64,000 nucleotides of DNA, taken from Inia geoffrensis. Lineage: Eukaryota > Chordata > Mammalia > Artiodactyla > Iniidae. Positions 22,472 to 33,464 of this stretch are shown here, piece by piece; positions within the stretch are counted from its first letter, which is position 1, and each line of letters starts with the position of its first letter. The notes under the pieces are model-generated. The model was not told the DNA's origin. It did no database searches and was given only the letters and a program-made list of their open reading frames with translations. The stretch lies in assembly GCA_036417435.1 (NCBI GenBank), contig CM070918.1, forward strand, positions 32,433,523-32,497,522, written 5' to 3'. A program made the position numbers and the translations under genes.

Positions 22472-23852
22472 GGTTAAAAAAAAAAAAAGAAGAAAAAGTA
22501 GGAAAGAAAGAAAAACAGGAGTGGTACAATATCAAAGAACAAAAAACAAAATAAAATTAGAAAGATAAAAAATATATTAGAAAAAAAAACTATAATTGAA
22601 ACTACTGCAGCAAGGTAAAATAAAACCACAACAGAAAAAAGAAAATGAAAAAATATAAGGGGGGGGGGGGGGGGGAACAAGCCCAAAAGAGAGAACAATA
22701 ATAAAGTATAAAGAATAAAATAAAATTAGAAAAATAAAAGATTTATTAGGAAAAATAAAAATATAAAAGAATCAACAGCAATGAATCAACAAGGTAAAAC
22801 AGAACCCCAATCCAAAAGAGGGAAAAAAAAAAAGCCTTGGCTATGGGGGCAGAGTTTAGGTGGGGGTGGAACTTAAGCAGGGGCAGGGTTTAGGATGGGG
22901 AGGAACCTGGGCGGGTGGGGGGGGGTGATGTTTGAGCATGGGGCGGGGCCTAGGCTGGGGGACGTTCAAGCATGGAGTGGGGCATCTGCTTAGGACCTGC
23001 GCAGAAGGGGAGAGGCAGCACGTGGAACAGAGGGCCTCTGGAGTGTAGAGTTCTGGAGTTTGGAGTTGGGGCCCTAATGAGGGTGTGTGAGTGGGGTTTA
23101 AGCCCAGCACGTTGGAGGGGGATCTCCGAGGGTAGAGGTGGGGCCCTGGGTGGGGGTAGGGGCAGGGCTTGGGCTCTGTGCGGCAGGAGGGAGGGTCCGA
23201 GGGCAGAGGATTAGGCCCGGGAACCAAACAGGCTTCCTGGCTCCTAAGTTCACAGGGAAAGCAATGGCCCCATTCCCTTCCGTTCCTTTGCACCCCTCCC
23301 CCACCACCTCTCCCAGGGTCTCCCCAGTCGCTGCTGGACCCCTAACCGTGGGTGTGTCCCGCTGGGTGTAGGAACTCCTCACCTCCCCTAGCCACCCCTC
23401 AGGGGTGCCGTCCCAGAGGTCTGGCCTTTACTTTTGCTCCGCCTTCCCTCCCTCTCACTCCCTCAGGACCCCTGCAGCTGGAGGTGGCCTCAGTGGGCAG
23501 AGGATCAGGCCCGGGATCTCAGCAGGTTCCTGGGGGGCCAAGTGGGCAGGGGAAACCTGGCCACACTCCCTTTTGATCCTCTGCCCTCCCAGTGCTTCCC
23601 CAATTTCCCCTTTCGGATGTGGGATCCCTTCCCCTCCCCCAGCCGCCCCTCAGGGGAGCCTGTCCTGTCCTGCCTCCACTTCGCCTTCCCCTTCACTCTC
23701 ACCGCCCCCCCATGCCCCATGTCCTATCTGGTTACTGGGGTTTCCTCCCATCCCTTTAGGTGTCTGTGGTCCCCCACGCGTGCCTGGTAGGTGCCCTAGT
23801 TGTGCAGAGACACCAATTCCACATCTTCCTAGTGTGCCATCTTGACTCCTCC
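22472..23852 (-). promoter_or_regulatory. LINE-1 5'UTR/internal promoter
   Basis: The ORF1-proximal part is A-rich on the plus strand with a run of 17 G at 22659-22675. 22850-23852 is strikingly GC-rich. Near +1 the minus strand carries caagatggc (plus-strand 23836-23844), the YY1-type site that positions L1 transcription starts. A GC-box-like gggcgggg occurs near 22940. Repeated G-rich phrases suggest short internal tandem units. The 145-codon and similar frames in it are composition artefacts. Confidence 0.8.
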
Positions 23853-24000
23853 TGGCCTAAGGCTTTTGAAACTCAAAACCAAGAAGAGACAATTTTCTCT
23901 GAATTTCTGCTAAGACAGCAAAGATGGAGTGCCTGGCTGACTGGATGGAGAAGTACCAAGAGCTAGAGAGAAATTCAAGAAACTAAAATCACACTATTAA

Positions 24001-24277
24001 TACTTTTTTTTTTTTTTAAAGAAATTGGAAGTTTAATTCAGAATAAGTTTGGTTTGCTTTCCAACAAAAGTCATAGCATTGTTTAGTAACATCCATACTT
24101 GTTTTCCTTCTCTGGAAGGAAATAATAACGTTTAAAATTCTTCACATATTGGAGATGTCGAGATGTGCATAATTTAGATTCGTTTGGAGTTTGGTATAAT
24201 CTCTTCTTAGTTAGATCCAGGTACTGTAGTTCTGTGTTGTAGAGTCCAGGCTGTTGGATACTCCTGAGTTTAAATGA
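24001..24277 (-). pseudogene. Possible 5'-truncated processed pseudogene of an unidentified gene
   Basis: On the minus strand an open frame without an ATG runs from 24277 to a TAA at 24083-24085 (64 codons, stop to stop). Its end reads YYFLPEKENKYGCY. About 65 bases of putative 3'UTR follow, then attaaa (a polyadenylation signal variant), then a 15-base A-run (plus-strand T-run at 24005-24019). This layout fits a LINE-mediated retrocopy of an mRNA tail. I do not recognise the protein. A clear TSD is not seen. It could instead be an old repeat with a chance frame. Confidence 0.4.
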
Positions 24278-24354
24278 CTAAACCCATTCTTTTACTCCTA
24301 ATGATCATACATATTCATAAGAGTATGAGATGATTCAAAGACTAAATAATAACA

Positions 24355-24495
24355 AGTGACACCTATTATCACTTATTATGTACCAGGTACCATATTAACT
24401 GTCTAATATTTATTAGTTTATTTAATCTTATGAAAACGCTGTGAGATATTTACTATTATTATCACCTGTTTTGTATGTGTCAAAACTGAGCCATG
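24355..24495 (-). mobile_element. MIR SINE
   Basis: Reverse MIR core: tattatgtaccaggtacca, then tttactattattatcacctg. Confidence 0.65.
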
Positions 24496-24504
24496 GATAT
24501 TCTG

Positions 24505-24526
24505 AAAAAGACCGTATATATATACA

Positions 24527-24572
<46 letters not shown>

Positions 24573-24640
24573 TACGTATATATGGAACTGAACCACTTTG
24601 CTCTACACCTGAAACATAGGAAGTCAACTACCATAAAAAA
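24505..24640 (+). mobile_element. LINE-1 3' tail with AT palindrome
   Basis: Short L1 3' end: ggaactgaaccactttgctc and acacctgaaacataggaagt. Upstream of it lies a near-palindromic TA/TG array at 24514-24583. Confidence 0.7.
24514..24583. repeat. Near-perfect AT-rich palindrome
   Basis: tacatatatgtgtgtata on the left mirrors tatacacacatatata on the right around a TA-repeat centre. The arms match apart from a small indel. Confidence 0.85.
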
Positions 24641-24700
24641 AATCAAAATTAACATTTATGAGGAATTTAATGGTAAAAATTAAAAAGTGAAAATTATTTA

Positions 24701-25384
24701 CTGATGTATTCATCTCATTTTTAAAGAACTGAGCACCGACCTTATAGTAATGATAAAACAGAAAAGAAAAGGTCAATAGCAGAGCAAGAAGCAGTGCATC
24801 ACTATGGTGAACAGTATGGCCTCTAGGAATACCAGAGCCAGGTTGCCTGTCCCGTCATGGTTAGTACTTTTTAAATGTTATGCCGTCACGTGTTCTTCTC
24901 TAAGCCCACGATCACCCTTCCAGACACAGGTCTCTGTTCCCTGTGTCAATAGTCCCCTTACTGAGTTTCCCATCACTGCATCCCAGGATGAAAATTTATT
25001 TTTACATGTGGAAACAGTCACATCAACTCAACTCACACAATGGTTATATTTAATGAATGTCAAAGCGGACAAATCAGTTATTTCTCATCAGATAGGTAAT
25101 ACTCCTCACCCAGGAGTATTAGCATCACAGACATAGCTCAAATGAATTCTTCATATATTCTAATTCAGTAACACTAGGAGACAATGACTCATCCCTCAAA
25201 ACGACCTGGGTAGGAGTCCTTTTCTGCCCTCATTTCTCACTCATGGTGTTGGGTCATGCTTCCATAGCGCCCACTGCTTCTCTTTTCGTTGCTTGATTCA
25301 CACTTGTAGTTACCTGTATAAAGTCTATCTTTCCCTGTGATATTAAGCTCCAACTTTGTAGGGATTGTGTCAATGTGATTCATC
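24701..25384. other. Unrecognised sequence
   Basis: Includes a 110-codon open frame (24804-25136, +) without domain features. No repeat is named. Confidence 0.35.
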
Positions 25385-25470
25385 ACTACATCTTTAGTTC
25401 CATAGTGCCAGGAACACAGAAGGCATTTCATAAATATTTGTGCAATGAATGGGTGAATGAATAAATAAAG
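25385..25470 (+). mobile_element. L2 LINE 3' end
   Basis: Phrases gtgccaggaacacagaagg and cataaatatttgtgcaatga, then an (AATG)-like tail. Confidence 0.6.
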
Positions 25471-25817
25471 CCACTCATAAGACTGCCTTCAAGAATGCTG
25501 GAGAGAGTTATTCCTCTTTGGAAAGAAAGACTTTCACAAAGGAGGAAGTGCAAAAGATTTTGTGGGCTCCAAAATTATCTGCCTGCTGGCCTGTCATGAT
25601 TACCATATTCTCTTCACAGACTCACCTCTCAGGATTCACATATAGTCCCCAAGTAGTTCCTATTAAGTAGTTCTTACTTAAGTGGCATATTTAGGCCATA
25701 TCAGAGGAGAAAGTAGTTGACAAGAATGAACTGAACATTCTGAGGTTATAAGAGCGTATGGGATTTAGGCTTGGGAATAGCTACTTCAATTAAAAAAATT
25801 CTTTCCAAGTACAATTT

Positions 25818-26063
25818 GCAAAATGTAATTTTTTTAATTAATTTATTTATTTTTTGCTGTACGTGGGCCTCTCACTGCTGTGGTCTCTCCCGCTGTGGAG
25901 CACAGGCTCCGGACGCACAGGCTCAGAGGCCATGGCTCACGGGCCCAGCCGCTCCACGGCATGTGGGATCTTCCCGGACCGGGGCACGAGCCCACGTCCC
26001 CTGCATCGGCAGACGGACTCTCAACCACTGCGCCACCAGGAAAGCCCCGCAAAATGTAATTTT
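25818..26063 (-). mobile_element. CHR-type SINE with exact TSD
   Basis: A complete minus-strand element. T-rich tail at 25829-25856, GC-rich body, head ending ccaccaggaaagcccc. The duplication gcaaaatgtaatttt is exact at 25818-25832 and 26049-26063. Confidence 0.94.
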
Positions 26064-26304
26064 GATGTCTGACTCTCCTCGAAATCTTTCACCTTTTTAT
26101 GACATTTCCATAATTACTTTTGGAGAGGAAAGTTTCCTTTTCTAAAAACTATGGGTTTCTGAAATACCAAAGATTCCTTCCTCAGTCCCACAGTTCTTCA
26201 GTTAAGGTAAAGCAAAGGTCCAGTTTATACAGAGCCTTCAATCACTGGATGAGTCCATCAGTGGTTTACAAACCACTTTATGTATTAAAAAAGGAGGGAC
26301 AAGA

Positions 26305-26485
26305 AAGAGGTTCCCAAGCATGACCAGTCCTCAAAACCATCTCAGATTTTTTTGTGTATATTTGCAAGTCTCTCCCTAGAGATTTCGATTCAGCAGGTCT
26401 GGAGTGGAGCCCAGGCATCTGCATCATAATAATCCCCACATGATGCCATAGATCAGACATTTGGGGTCCCACTAAGCTCCTTTCA
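26305..26485. mobile_element. Possible MER5A-like hAT remnant
   Basis: The phrases gatttcgattcagcaggtct, cccaggcatctgcatcat and ccccacatgatgcc resemble MER5-type elements. Ends are not clear. Confidence 0.4.
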
Positions 26486-26624
26486 AGCTTTGACATTCTA
26501 AGGGTTTCAGTCTTTTCATCAGCAGAGGCGCACTTGTCCCAGCAACCCCTGCTTTGAAAGGGGACCATCAAAGGGCAAGAGTTCTGCCCCTACAGTGTTC
26601 TGCTCAGTGGTTCTCACCAGTGAG

Positions 26625-26890
26625 AACAGCAGCCTCTGTTTACTGAGTGTTTCTATGCCGTCAGGCTTTCAGCACATGCCAAGGGAGTTAAGGGCTTTTC
26701 CAATATGACCTTAATTTCTGCAGCAACTCTCCCAAGTAGGTCTAGTAGCCTCTCTCCCACAAATGAAGCAACCAAAAGGCTTTGAGAGGCTGAAAAGATT
26801 GCCAAAAGTCCTTGGCTTCAAAATGGTGGAATCAGGATTTGAACTCACAGCTGTCTGATTCCAAATCCACAGGTTTAACCACTGCACTAG
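26625..26890 (-). mobile_element. MIR SINE, nearly complete
   Basis: Long reverse MIR match: ccacaaatgaagcaaccaaa, aaaagattgccaaaagtcc, gtggaatcaggatttgaactc, then gattccaaatccacaggttt. Confidence 0.75.
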
Positions 26891-27034
26891 CCCATCTGCT
26901 ATGCCAAAGAGCACAGGCTTCCCATTTAGACAGAGGCGCTGGAGACAAGGACAAGATTCAAATCCCAACCAGGAAGTGAGCAAAGGGAGGCAGAAGGACA
27001 AAGCCACACTTATTTCTTTTCCAAGCAAAAATCC

Positions 27035-27630
27035 CCCTGCTGGCATTGTTCACAACAGCCAAAATGTGGAAACAACCCAAATGTCCATCAACAGATCAAT
27101 GGATTAAAAAAAATATGGTGTGTGTATATATTAGTCAACCAAGAAAAGGAAGAAAATCCTGCTATTTGTGGCATGGATGGACCTTGAGGGCATTATGCTA
27201 AGTGAAATAAGTCAGAGAAAGACAAATACTGTATGATTACACTTACATGTACAATATAAAAAAATTTTTTTTAAACCTCATAGATACAGAGAAAGGATTG
27301 GTGGTTGCCAGAGTCAGGGGGGTGGGCAAACTGGGCAAAGGTGGTCAAAAAGGTCCAGATGCACAGTTGTAAGATAGTAAGTCCTGGGGATGTAATGTAC
27401 AGCATGGTGACTGTAGCTAAGAACACTGTAGTGTATATTTGAAAGTTACTAAGAGAGTAAATCTTAAAATTTCTCATCACAGGAAAAAAATGATAACTCT
27501 GTGTGGTGATGAATGTTGATTAAACTTATTGTGATGATCATTTCATAATAAATTCATATATCAAATTATTATGCTGTACACCTAAAACTAATACAATGTT
27601 ATATGTCAGTTATATCTCAATTTTTTAAAT
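27035..27630 (+). mobile_element. LINE-1 3' end, 5'-truncated
   Basis: It starts in ORF2 C-terminal sequence (caacagccaaaatgtggaaa, aatgtccatcaacagatcaa), then the 3'UTR (ggggatgtaatgtacagcat, acacctaaaactaatacaat). Confidence 0.85.
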
Positions 27631-27750
27631 GTGGTATATGCATACAATGAAATATTACTCAGCCTTAAAAATGAATGAAATCCTGGTGCATGCTACAATA
27701 TAAGCTTTGAAAACAATATGCTAAGTGAAATAAGTCAGAAATAAGTGTAC
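27631..27750 (+). mobile_element. Short second L1 ORF2 3' fragment
   Basis: It repeats ORF2 sequence already present upstream (atattactcagccttaaaaa, gctaagtgaaataagtcag). It is therefore a separate L1 copy abutting the preceding tail. Confidence 0.65.
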
Positions 27751-28395
27751 AGCAAATATATATATACGCATTCTTTTTCAGATTCTTTTCCATTATAGGT
27801 TATTACAAGATGTTGAATATAGTTTCCTGTGCTATACAGTAGGACCTTGTTTTTTATCTATTTTATATATAGTAGTTTGTATCTGTTAATCCCAAACTCC
27901 TAATTTATCCCTCCCCCCACTTCCCCTTTGGTAACCATAAGATTGTTTTCTATGTCTGTGAGTCTATTTCTGTTTTATACATAAGTTCATTTCTATCATT
28001 TTTTTAGATTCCACATGTAAATGATATCATATGGTATTTGTCTTTCTCTGTCTGACTTACTTCACTTAGCATGATAATCTCTAGGTCCATCCACATAGTT
28101 GCAAATGACATTATTTCATTCTTTTTAATGGCTGAGTAATATTCTATCATACATATGTGCCACATCTTCTTTATCCATTCACCTGTCAATGGACACTTAG
28201 GTTGCTTCCATGCCTTCGCTATCATAAATAGTGCTGCTATGAACATTGGGGTGCATGGATCTTTCAAAATTAGAGTTTTCATCTTTTCCGGGTATATGCC
28301 CAGGAGTGGGATTGCTGGATCATATGGTAACTTTATTTTTAGTTTTTTAAGGAACCTCATACTGTTCTTACAAGTAAACTTTCTAATGCACAATG
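27751..28395 (-). mobile_element. LINE-1 3' end, opposite orientation
   Basis: The minus strand reads L1 3'UTR and the ORF2 C-terminus. A 129-codon frame (28004-28393) contains [20 protein letters not shown] and ENDS-like MISFTCGI. It is 5'-truncated and converges on the plus-strand L1 copies at 27750. Confidence 0.9.
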
Positions 28396-28618
28396 GATTT
28401 CAATTGCTTCCCATTGCAAATAGTGTGGAGTTCCCCACTCACCTGTAAAGAGAGTTTAATAGAACAGTCTCCACAGCTTTGGAAGCAAAGAGATGAACCA
28501 GTAAAAGACTCTATAAATCACAACCTGTCTGGATCTGCAGAGGGAGATTCACCAACTTCTAGAAGTCCAAGATCTAGGGAACTCCTGCTGTTAAGTGTCA
28601 AAGAGGTAGGTAAAGAAC
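28396..28618. other. Unrecognised spacer
   Basis: No feature seen between the L1 fragment and the next SINE. Confidence 0.35.
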
Positions 28619-28989
28619 AAGCAAGAATGGAACTTCCCTGGTGGCCCAGTGGTTAGGAATCCACCTGCCACTGCAGGGAACATGGGTTCGACCCCTGGGA
28701 AGGGAAGATCCCACATGCCTCAGAGCAACTGAGCCCGTGTGCCACAACTACTGAGCCTGAGCTCTACAGCCCGTGAGCCACAACTACTGAGCCCGTGCTC
28801 CACAACTACGGAAAGCCTGCGTGCCTCGAGCCCGTGCTTTGCCACAGGAGAAGCCACCGCAATGAGAAGCCTGCACACAGCAATGAAGAGTAGACCCCGC
28901 TCGCCGCAACTAGAGAAAGCCCGGGCGCAGCAAAGAAGACCCAGTGCAGCCAAAAAAAAGAAATAAGAAGACGAAGAAGAAGCAAGAAT
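28619..28989 (+). mobile_element. Long CHR-type SINE
   Basis: Head aacttccctggtggcccagt, B-box-like gggttcgacccc, then a long body with repeated 'cacaactactgagcc' units and an A-rich tail. Weak TSD aagcaagaat at 28619 and at about 28980. It represents the longer body subtype, distinct from the GC-rich one. Confidence 0.9.
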
Positions 28990-29292
28990 AAAATGGCTTT
29001 TACTCAGCACCCAGTGCTATAATGAACTTACGAACATTGTTCAGGCTCTATGTGTAAATACCTACTGACAAGGCTTTGGGTGAGTGTGTGGCTGACATCT
29101 TCATTCTGGATTCTGAAATAAATACTCAAGGATTACTATTTCCATATTATTTAAATTTAAGTAACTTCAAATGGTTAATGTTTTGAGAGACTGGGGTATT
29201 TGTGAAACATCTACCCCCCTTCCAAAAAACTGCACTATTCAGGGAGGCCAGATTAATTCACGGATCAGACAGAAATAATGGGCCACTGAGAG

Positions 29293-29535
29293 AAAAAAAG
29301 TCTATAGGTCGGGCTTCCCTGGTGGCGCAGTGGTTGGGAGTCCGCCTGCCGATGCAGGGGACACGGGTTCTTGCCCCGGTCCAGGAAGATCCCACATGCC
29401 GCGGAGCGGCTGGGCCCGTGAGCCATGGCCGCTGAGCCTGCGCGTCCGGAGGCTGTGCTCCGCAACGGGAGAGGCCACAGCAGTGAGAGGCCCACATACC
29501 GAAAAAAAAAAAAAAAAAAAAAAAGTCTATGGGTC
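29293..29535 (+). mobile_element. CHR-type SINE, GC-rich subtype, with TSD
   Basis: Complete element 29311-29520 with a long A-tail. TSD aaaaagtctataggtc on the left (ending 29310) and aaaagtctatgggtc (29521-29535) on the right, one mismatch. Confidence 0.94.
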
Positions 29536-29659
29536 ACCTCAAATTACCAACTGGAAAAATCTATAAGTCTAACTGCAGCACATTGAGATCTTGGTGCTCC
29601 TGACAAAGAAAATGATCTACTTCCATGTCCACTGTGCTCCACTATCACTGGCCCCTTCT

Positions 29660-29985
29660 CGGACTCTAACGGGCCAAGCTCCTTCCTGCCGGGAGTCTTT
29701 GCACACGCTGTTCCCTCCACCAGGAATGATCTCCCTAGAGAACTCTGCATGTTTGCATCGTCTATCTTTCAGATGTCTGCCCAGATGGCTCTTTTTCTGG
29801 GTGACTTCATTGACTCCAGCCTACTAGGTCCCCTTGTTACATACCCTCTAAGCCCCCTGGACCTGTCCCTTAGTAGCCCTCATCACAATTGGAATAGCAA
29901 CTTATGTAATTAGTTCATGTCTGTCTCCCCCATTAAACTCTAAGCTCCATGAGAGCAGAACTGATTGTGTACGTATCAGGAGAAG
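29660..29985 (+). mobile_element. L2 LINE 3' region
   Basis: Matches L2 coding/3' sequence: cacgctgttccctccacca, ggaatgatctccctag, and aaactctaagctccatgaga. It continues after an interruption at 30135-30240 (acatagtaggtgcccaataa). Confidence 0.7.
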
Positions 29986-30134
29986 CTGCACATTTAGGAG
30001 GGCCAGTGCAAAATGAAAACATGGGCCCTCTTATTTGAAAATTACTAAGAATTTCAAGACAGCAATAAGAGAACATTAAACCAAGCATGGGACCCTCATA
30101 AGCACGTAGCTTTGGGCAAAAGCAGAGGTCACAT
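29986..30134. repeat. Unclassified insertion within the L2 copy
   Basis: About 150 bp (agggccagtgcaaaatgaaa, ttactaagaatttcaagaca) separates the two L2 parts. It resembles an old DNA-transposon-type repeat, family not named. Confidence 0.45.
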
Positions 30135-30240
30135 GTCCATGAAGTCGGCTCTGGTCTTTAGGTTTACCGCTATATCCCCAGCTCCTACGTACTTACTACA
30201 TAGTAGGTGCCCAATAAATATGTTTTTCATAAGTAGATAG
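30135..30240 (+). mobile_element. L2 LINE 3' terminus
   Basis: tatatccccagctcctacgt, then catagtaggtgcccaataaa: the terminal part of the L2 copy that starts at 29660. Confidence 0.65.
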
Positions 30241-31160
30241 AGTGCAGAAATTCTCTGACATTCTCTTCTTCCTGTGCTCCATCCATCTCCCATCACTTCA
30301 AGGCAAGAAACATGATTCCTGCTACGGTCACTCACATCTTTCTTTAAAGGTTAGAAACTTCCTCAGCAGCCTCATCCGGAGCCCCTAAGATTGAGATTTC
30401 TCAGAAGTTGCAGCTGAGAAATGTACTTTTATGATTTCTTAAACAAGGCTCCAGTGCATCCTTCAGTGAACTGTTCTTGAAGAGGAGGGGAAAATCAACG
30501 CTTTCAGATAGCATTACATTGCCCTGAATAATCCTGAAGCTGCCCATGACTTACTGTAGAGGGTGTAATTGAAGTGAGGATAAACTGCACACCATTTCAA
30601 AGTCTACTAAATTGAAACCGTTCTTTTTGTTGACACAGGCTTGGGAAGCTGTAGATAATGTGATTTAAAATAAATACACTGGTCCGGTATACTTCTATAA
30701 TTGAAATAAATATGGAATAACCCATAGAGTCCACAGGCAGTTGGGTACATTAACACCTTGTGTACCAGGTGACAGGGCACCTGCATGGGAAGGAGGACGT
30801 GGCACTGAGTAAATTTGGGGAAGAAAAGGACACACATCCTCAGATGAGATGGACAGTTTCAACTGTTGAGTTTTCAGAGCATTTCTGTAAAAAAAAGGCT
30901 GCCAGGTAATGAATCCTCTCTTGATTCCCCCACCACGCAATTCTGTTGAGTCAATATTAAGGACTCCCGGTGCCCAAGGGCAACAGTTGAAGTAGATTTA
31001 AAAAAGAAAGAGAGAGCAAAGAATTCGTTCTCCTTTTCCTGATGGTTCCCAGGGAACAATGAACAGAAAAACTCCAAAGACTTCACGCAGATGGTTTCAT
31101 CAGGGCTCTTCGGAGCAGTCTGAATGTGGAATTTCTCAGTCAGGATGTACCTGAACACCC
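30241..31160. other. Unrecognised, possibly unique sequence
   Basis: No known repeat or gene is recognised. Minus-strand frames of 76-94 codons have no domains. Confidence 0.4.
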
Positions 31161-31620
31161 CAGTGGGTGTGTATCCATCAGCTAGCTTTCCATCAGAGAA
31201 GCAGAGCCACCATGAGTGAAAAGACAGATTTGTTAGAGGGTCTAGGTCATCAGTGATCCAGGGGCCAGTTAGTTGTCAGTGAAGGTCTGTTGCCCTGTGT
31301 CTGGGGCAATGGCTTAGCCATTGCAAAAGGAAGGTCATGATGACATGAAGGTGAATAAGGACACAATGAAACCAGAAGAGCAGTCTGGAACCACAAGTAC
31401 TGATGGTAATGGGTGTCTAGCCCTCGTGGGAACCAACATTGGTCTCTCACCACCTCCAAGCCTGTAGCATCATGGATACAGGGGTCCTGCTGGGCAGCCC
31501 AGCAGGAGCCTGATGCAGAATCCAGAGAAACTGAGGGAGGAGATGCCAGGAGTGGGAGCAGCCATCCCTCTACCCACACTGCCCCCCACACACACACACA
31601 CCATGCTGGTCCACGCCAAC
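31161..31620. repeat. Possible old repeat, 'atccatcag' family
   Basis: The start (gtgtatccatcagctagctt, catcagagaagcagagcc) resembles the repeat at 7738. A short (CA)n lies near 31588. Confidence 0.35.
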
Positions 31621-31984
31621 AACGTGGTCAGCAGACCCATGACATCCAGTGTGAGTTCCAGCAGAAGTTGACCCTATTACCACCATTCATAGAAACAGGA
31701 CCGTAGCCACAATCCTTAGACATATCCTTAGATATTTTCCTCTTCCACTTGAGGTGTCGTACAGAAGTATGGTTGCAGGCATTTTGATATAATCTAACCC
31801 TGGGAGACATACATATGAAATCTAACTCTGAAGACATATGTAAGAAAGCACAGCATCTGCCCCCAGAAAATTTTGGACCTACAAAGGAAAACAGTGTTTG
31901 TCCAAGGGAAAATAAGATTCAGGAGCTTTTTGTTGGTTGCAGTGTTTAACTTTTAAGCCAGGTGACATGAAGTTACACTGATTT

Positions 31985-32310
31985 ATCAAAAAACCTCATC
32001 GGAAGGTGCCCGCCCTTGTTGAGCTTACCTTCTGGGTATCTGTGTGGGGATGGGAGTAAAAAGGGTGGGAGGGAAAGGACCATAAGGTCAATAGAGGTAA
32101 GTACAATGAAAGAAATAAAATATAGACTAAGCAGCTGAGAACAAATGGGGGCAGGGGAGGCCCCCTAAAGCGGGGATGGTCAGGAAAGAAGGTAACAGTT
32201 GAGCTGTGACCTGGATGATGATGAGCCTGCCATAGTCTCTGTGGAAAGAGAGCTCCCAGCAGAGGGAAGAGTAAGTGGAAAGATCTCGAGCCAGAAAACC
32301 AGGTGGGACT
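31985..32310 (-). mobile_element. Diverged L2 LINE segment
   Basis: Phrases ccttgttgagcttaccttct, aacagttgagctgtgacctg and ggagtaagtgg-like text suit L2 read in reverse. 31621-31984 and 32311-32770 hold nothing recognised. Confidence 0.4.
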
Positions 32311-32773
32311 GCAGCAGGAGACTGATTCAAATGAACTGACACTTTTACAAATCACTCCTAGAGACCATGTAGAGAATGGGCGCAGGGTGGGAGTTGATGG
32401 GGGACAAGAATGGAAGCAGGGAGACCAGTTACAGATGGGGAAACAGATGACCAAGTGGAGGAAGGGAACTTGTTCAAGGTCAGCCAGCAAGAAAGGAGCA
32501 CCTCTGAATGGGCTCACTTCCCTCCTTAGAGGTGAGAGCTTCTTGCTCTAGCTGGAGACATCAAACCATCAGGGGTCTTCATCCATGGCAAGTAACCAGC
32601 CGCTCCCCCGGTGTCACATAGCCTCTGGGCTGCCAACAAACATTCACTGTTGGATTTTTAAATGTTTTGCTAAATGCGTCAAAAAAAAAAAAAAGGACAT
32701 TTTATTCGAAGCAGCGTTTACAGTCACTTCACAGCTGGTGGCTGCTAGTCGTCATCTGTTAGGTTGGGCATCA

Positions 32774-33134
32774 GAATGTGGCATCAGGGCTTCCCTGGTG
32801 GCACAGTGGTTACAAATCGCCTGCCAATGCAGGGGACACAGGTTCGAGCCCTGGTCCAGGAAAATCCCACATGCCTCAGAGCAACTAAGCCCATTCACCA
32901 CAACTACTGAGCCTGAGCTCTAGAGCCCGCAAGCCACAACTACTGAGCCCACGTGCCTAGAGCCCGTACTCCGCAACAAAGAGAAGCCACCGCAATGAGA
33001 AGCTCTTGCACCGCAACCAAGAGTAGCCATTGCTCACCACAACTAGAGAAAGCCGGCAAGCAGCAATGAAGACCCAACCCAGCTAAAAATAAATAAATAA
33101 AATTAAAAAAAAAAAAGAAAGAATGTGGCATCAG
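32774..33134 (+). mobile_element. Long CHR-type SINE with exact TSD
   Basis: Head at 32788, B-box-like ggttcgagccct, long body with 'cacaactactgagccc' repeats, A-rich tail. Duplication gaatgtggcatcag is exact at 32774-32787 and 33121-33134. Confidence 0.95.
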
Positions 33135-33464
33135 AAAGTCTGTCCGTCTGTCCTGGGCTCTATCAGGCTTCCTTATGCTTCCCATCCACAACGTGCCTTC
33201 TTACCATTCTCTCCAGGGCAAGCTGCTCTGTCTCTTGGTCCTCAAGCCAACCCTCTCTGGGAGGAGAAGACAAATTCTTATTCATGAGGTTTCATTGGCT
33301 GGAGAACTGGAAACAGCTATATGAATTCAAAATAAGAGTCTGAACATGTAGGTCCCAGTAAGAGTCCGTCTCTCATGGCTGTCAGCCCAACACCTCAAAT
33401 CCTTTTTGTACAGAGGCTGTTAGAAAGAAAGAATTACATGAATAAAGAAAGCAATAGACGTGGA

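Larger units (their letters stand above)
16961..23867 (-). mobile_element. Structurally full-length LINE-1 with exact 14 bp TSD
   Basis: The element is on the minus strand. The 5' end lies at 23852 and reads ggaggagtcaagatggc, the usual L1 start. A 1.4 kb GC-rich leader, ORF1, ORF2, a short 3'UTR and a polyA tail (T-run after 16971) follow. The duplication ggcctaaggctttt is identical at 16961-16974 and 23854-23867. Net length is about 6.9 kb including a nested SINE fragment of about 95 bp. Both ORFs are damaged, so the copy cannot move autonomously. The identical TSD and well-preserved ends suggest a fairly recent insertion. Confidence 0.95.

Noticed and set aside
22856..23845. Open frames of 71-146 codons in the GC-rich block
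   Set aside because: GC-rich L1 5'UTR has few stops by composition. The Pro/Gly-rich frames lie on both strands and have no domains.
31996..32517. 173-codon minus-strand frame
   Set aside because: Pro/Ser/Phe-rich composition over probable L2 sequence; no domain and no sign of selection visible.
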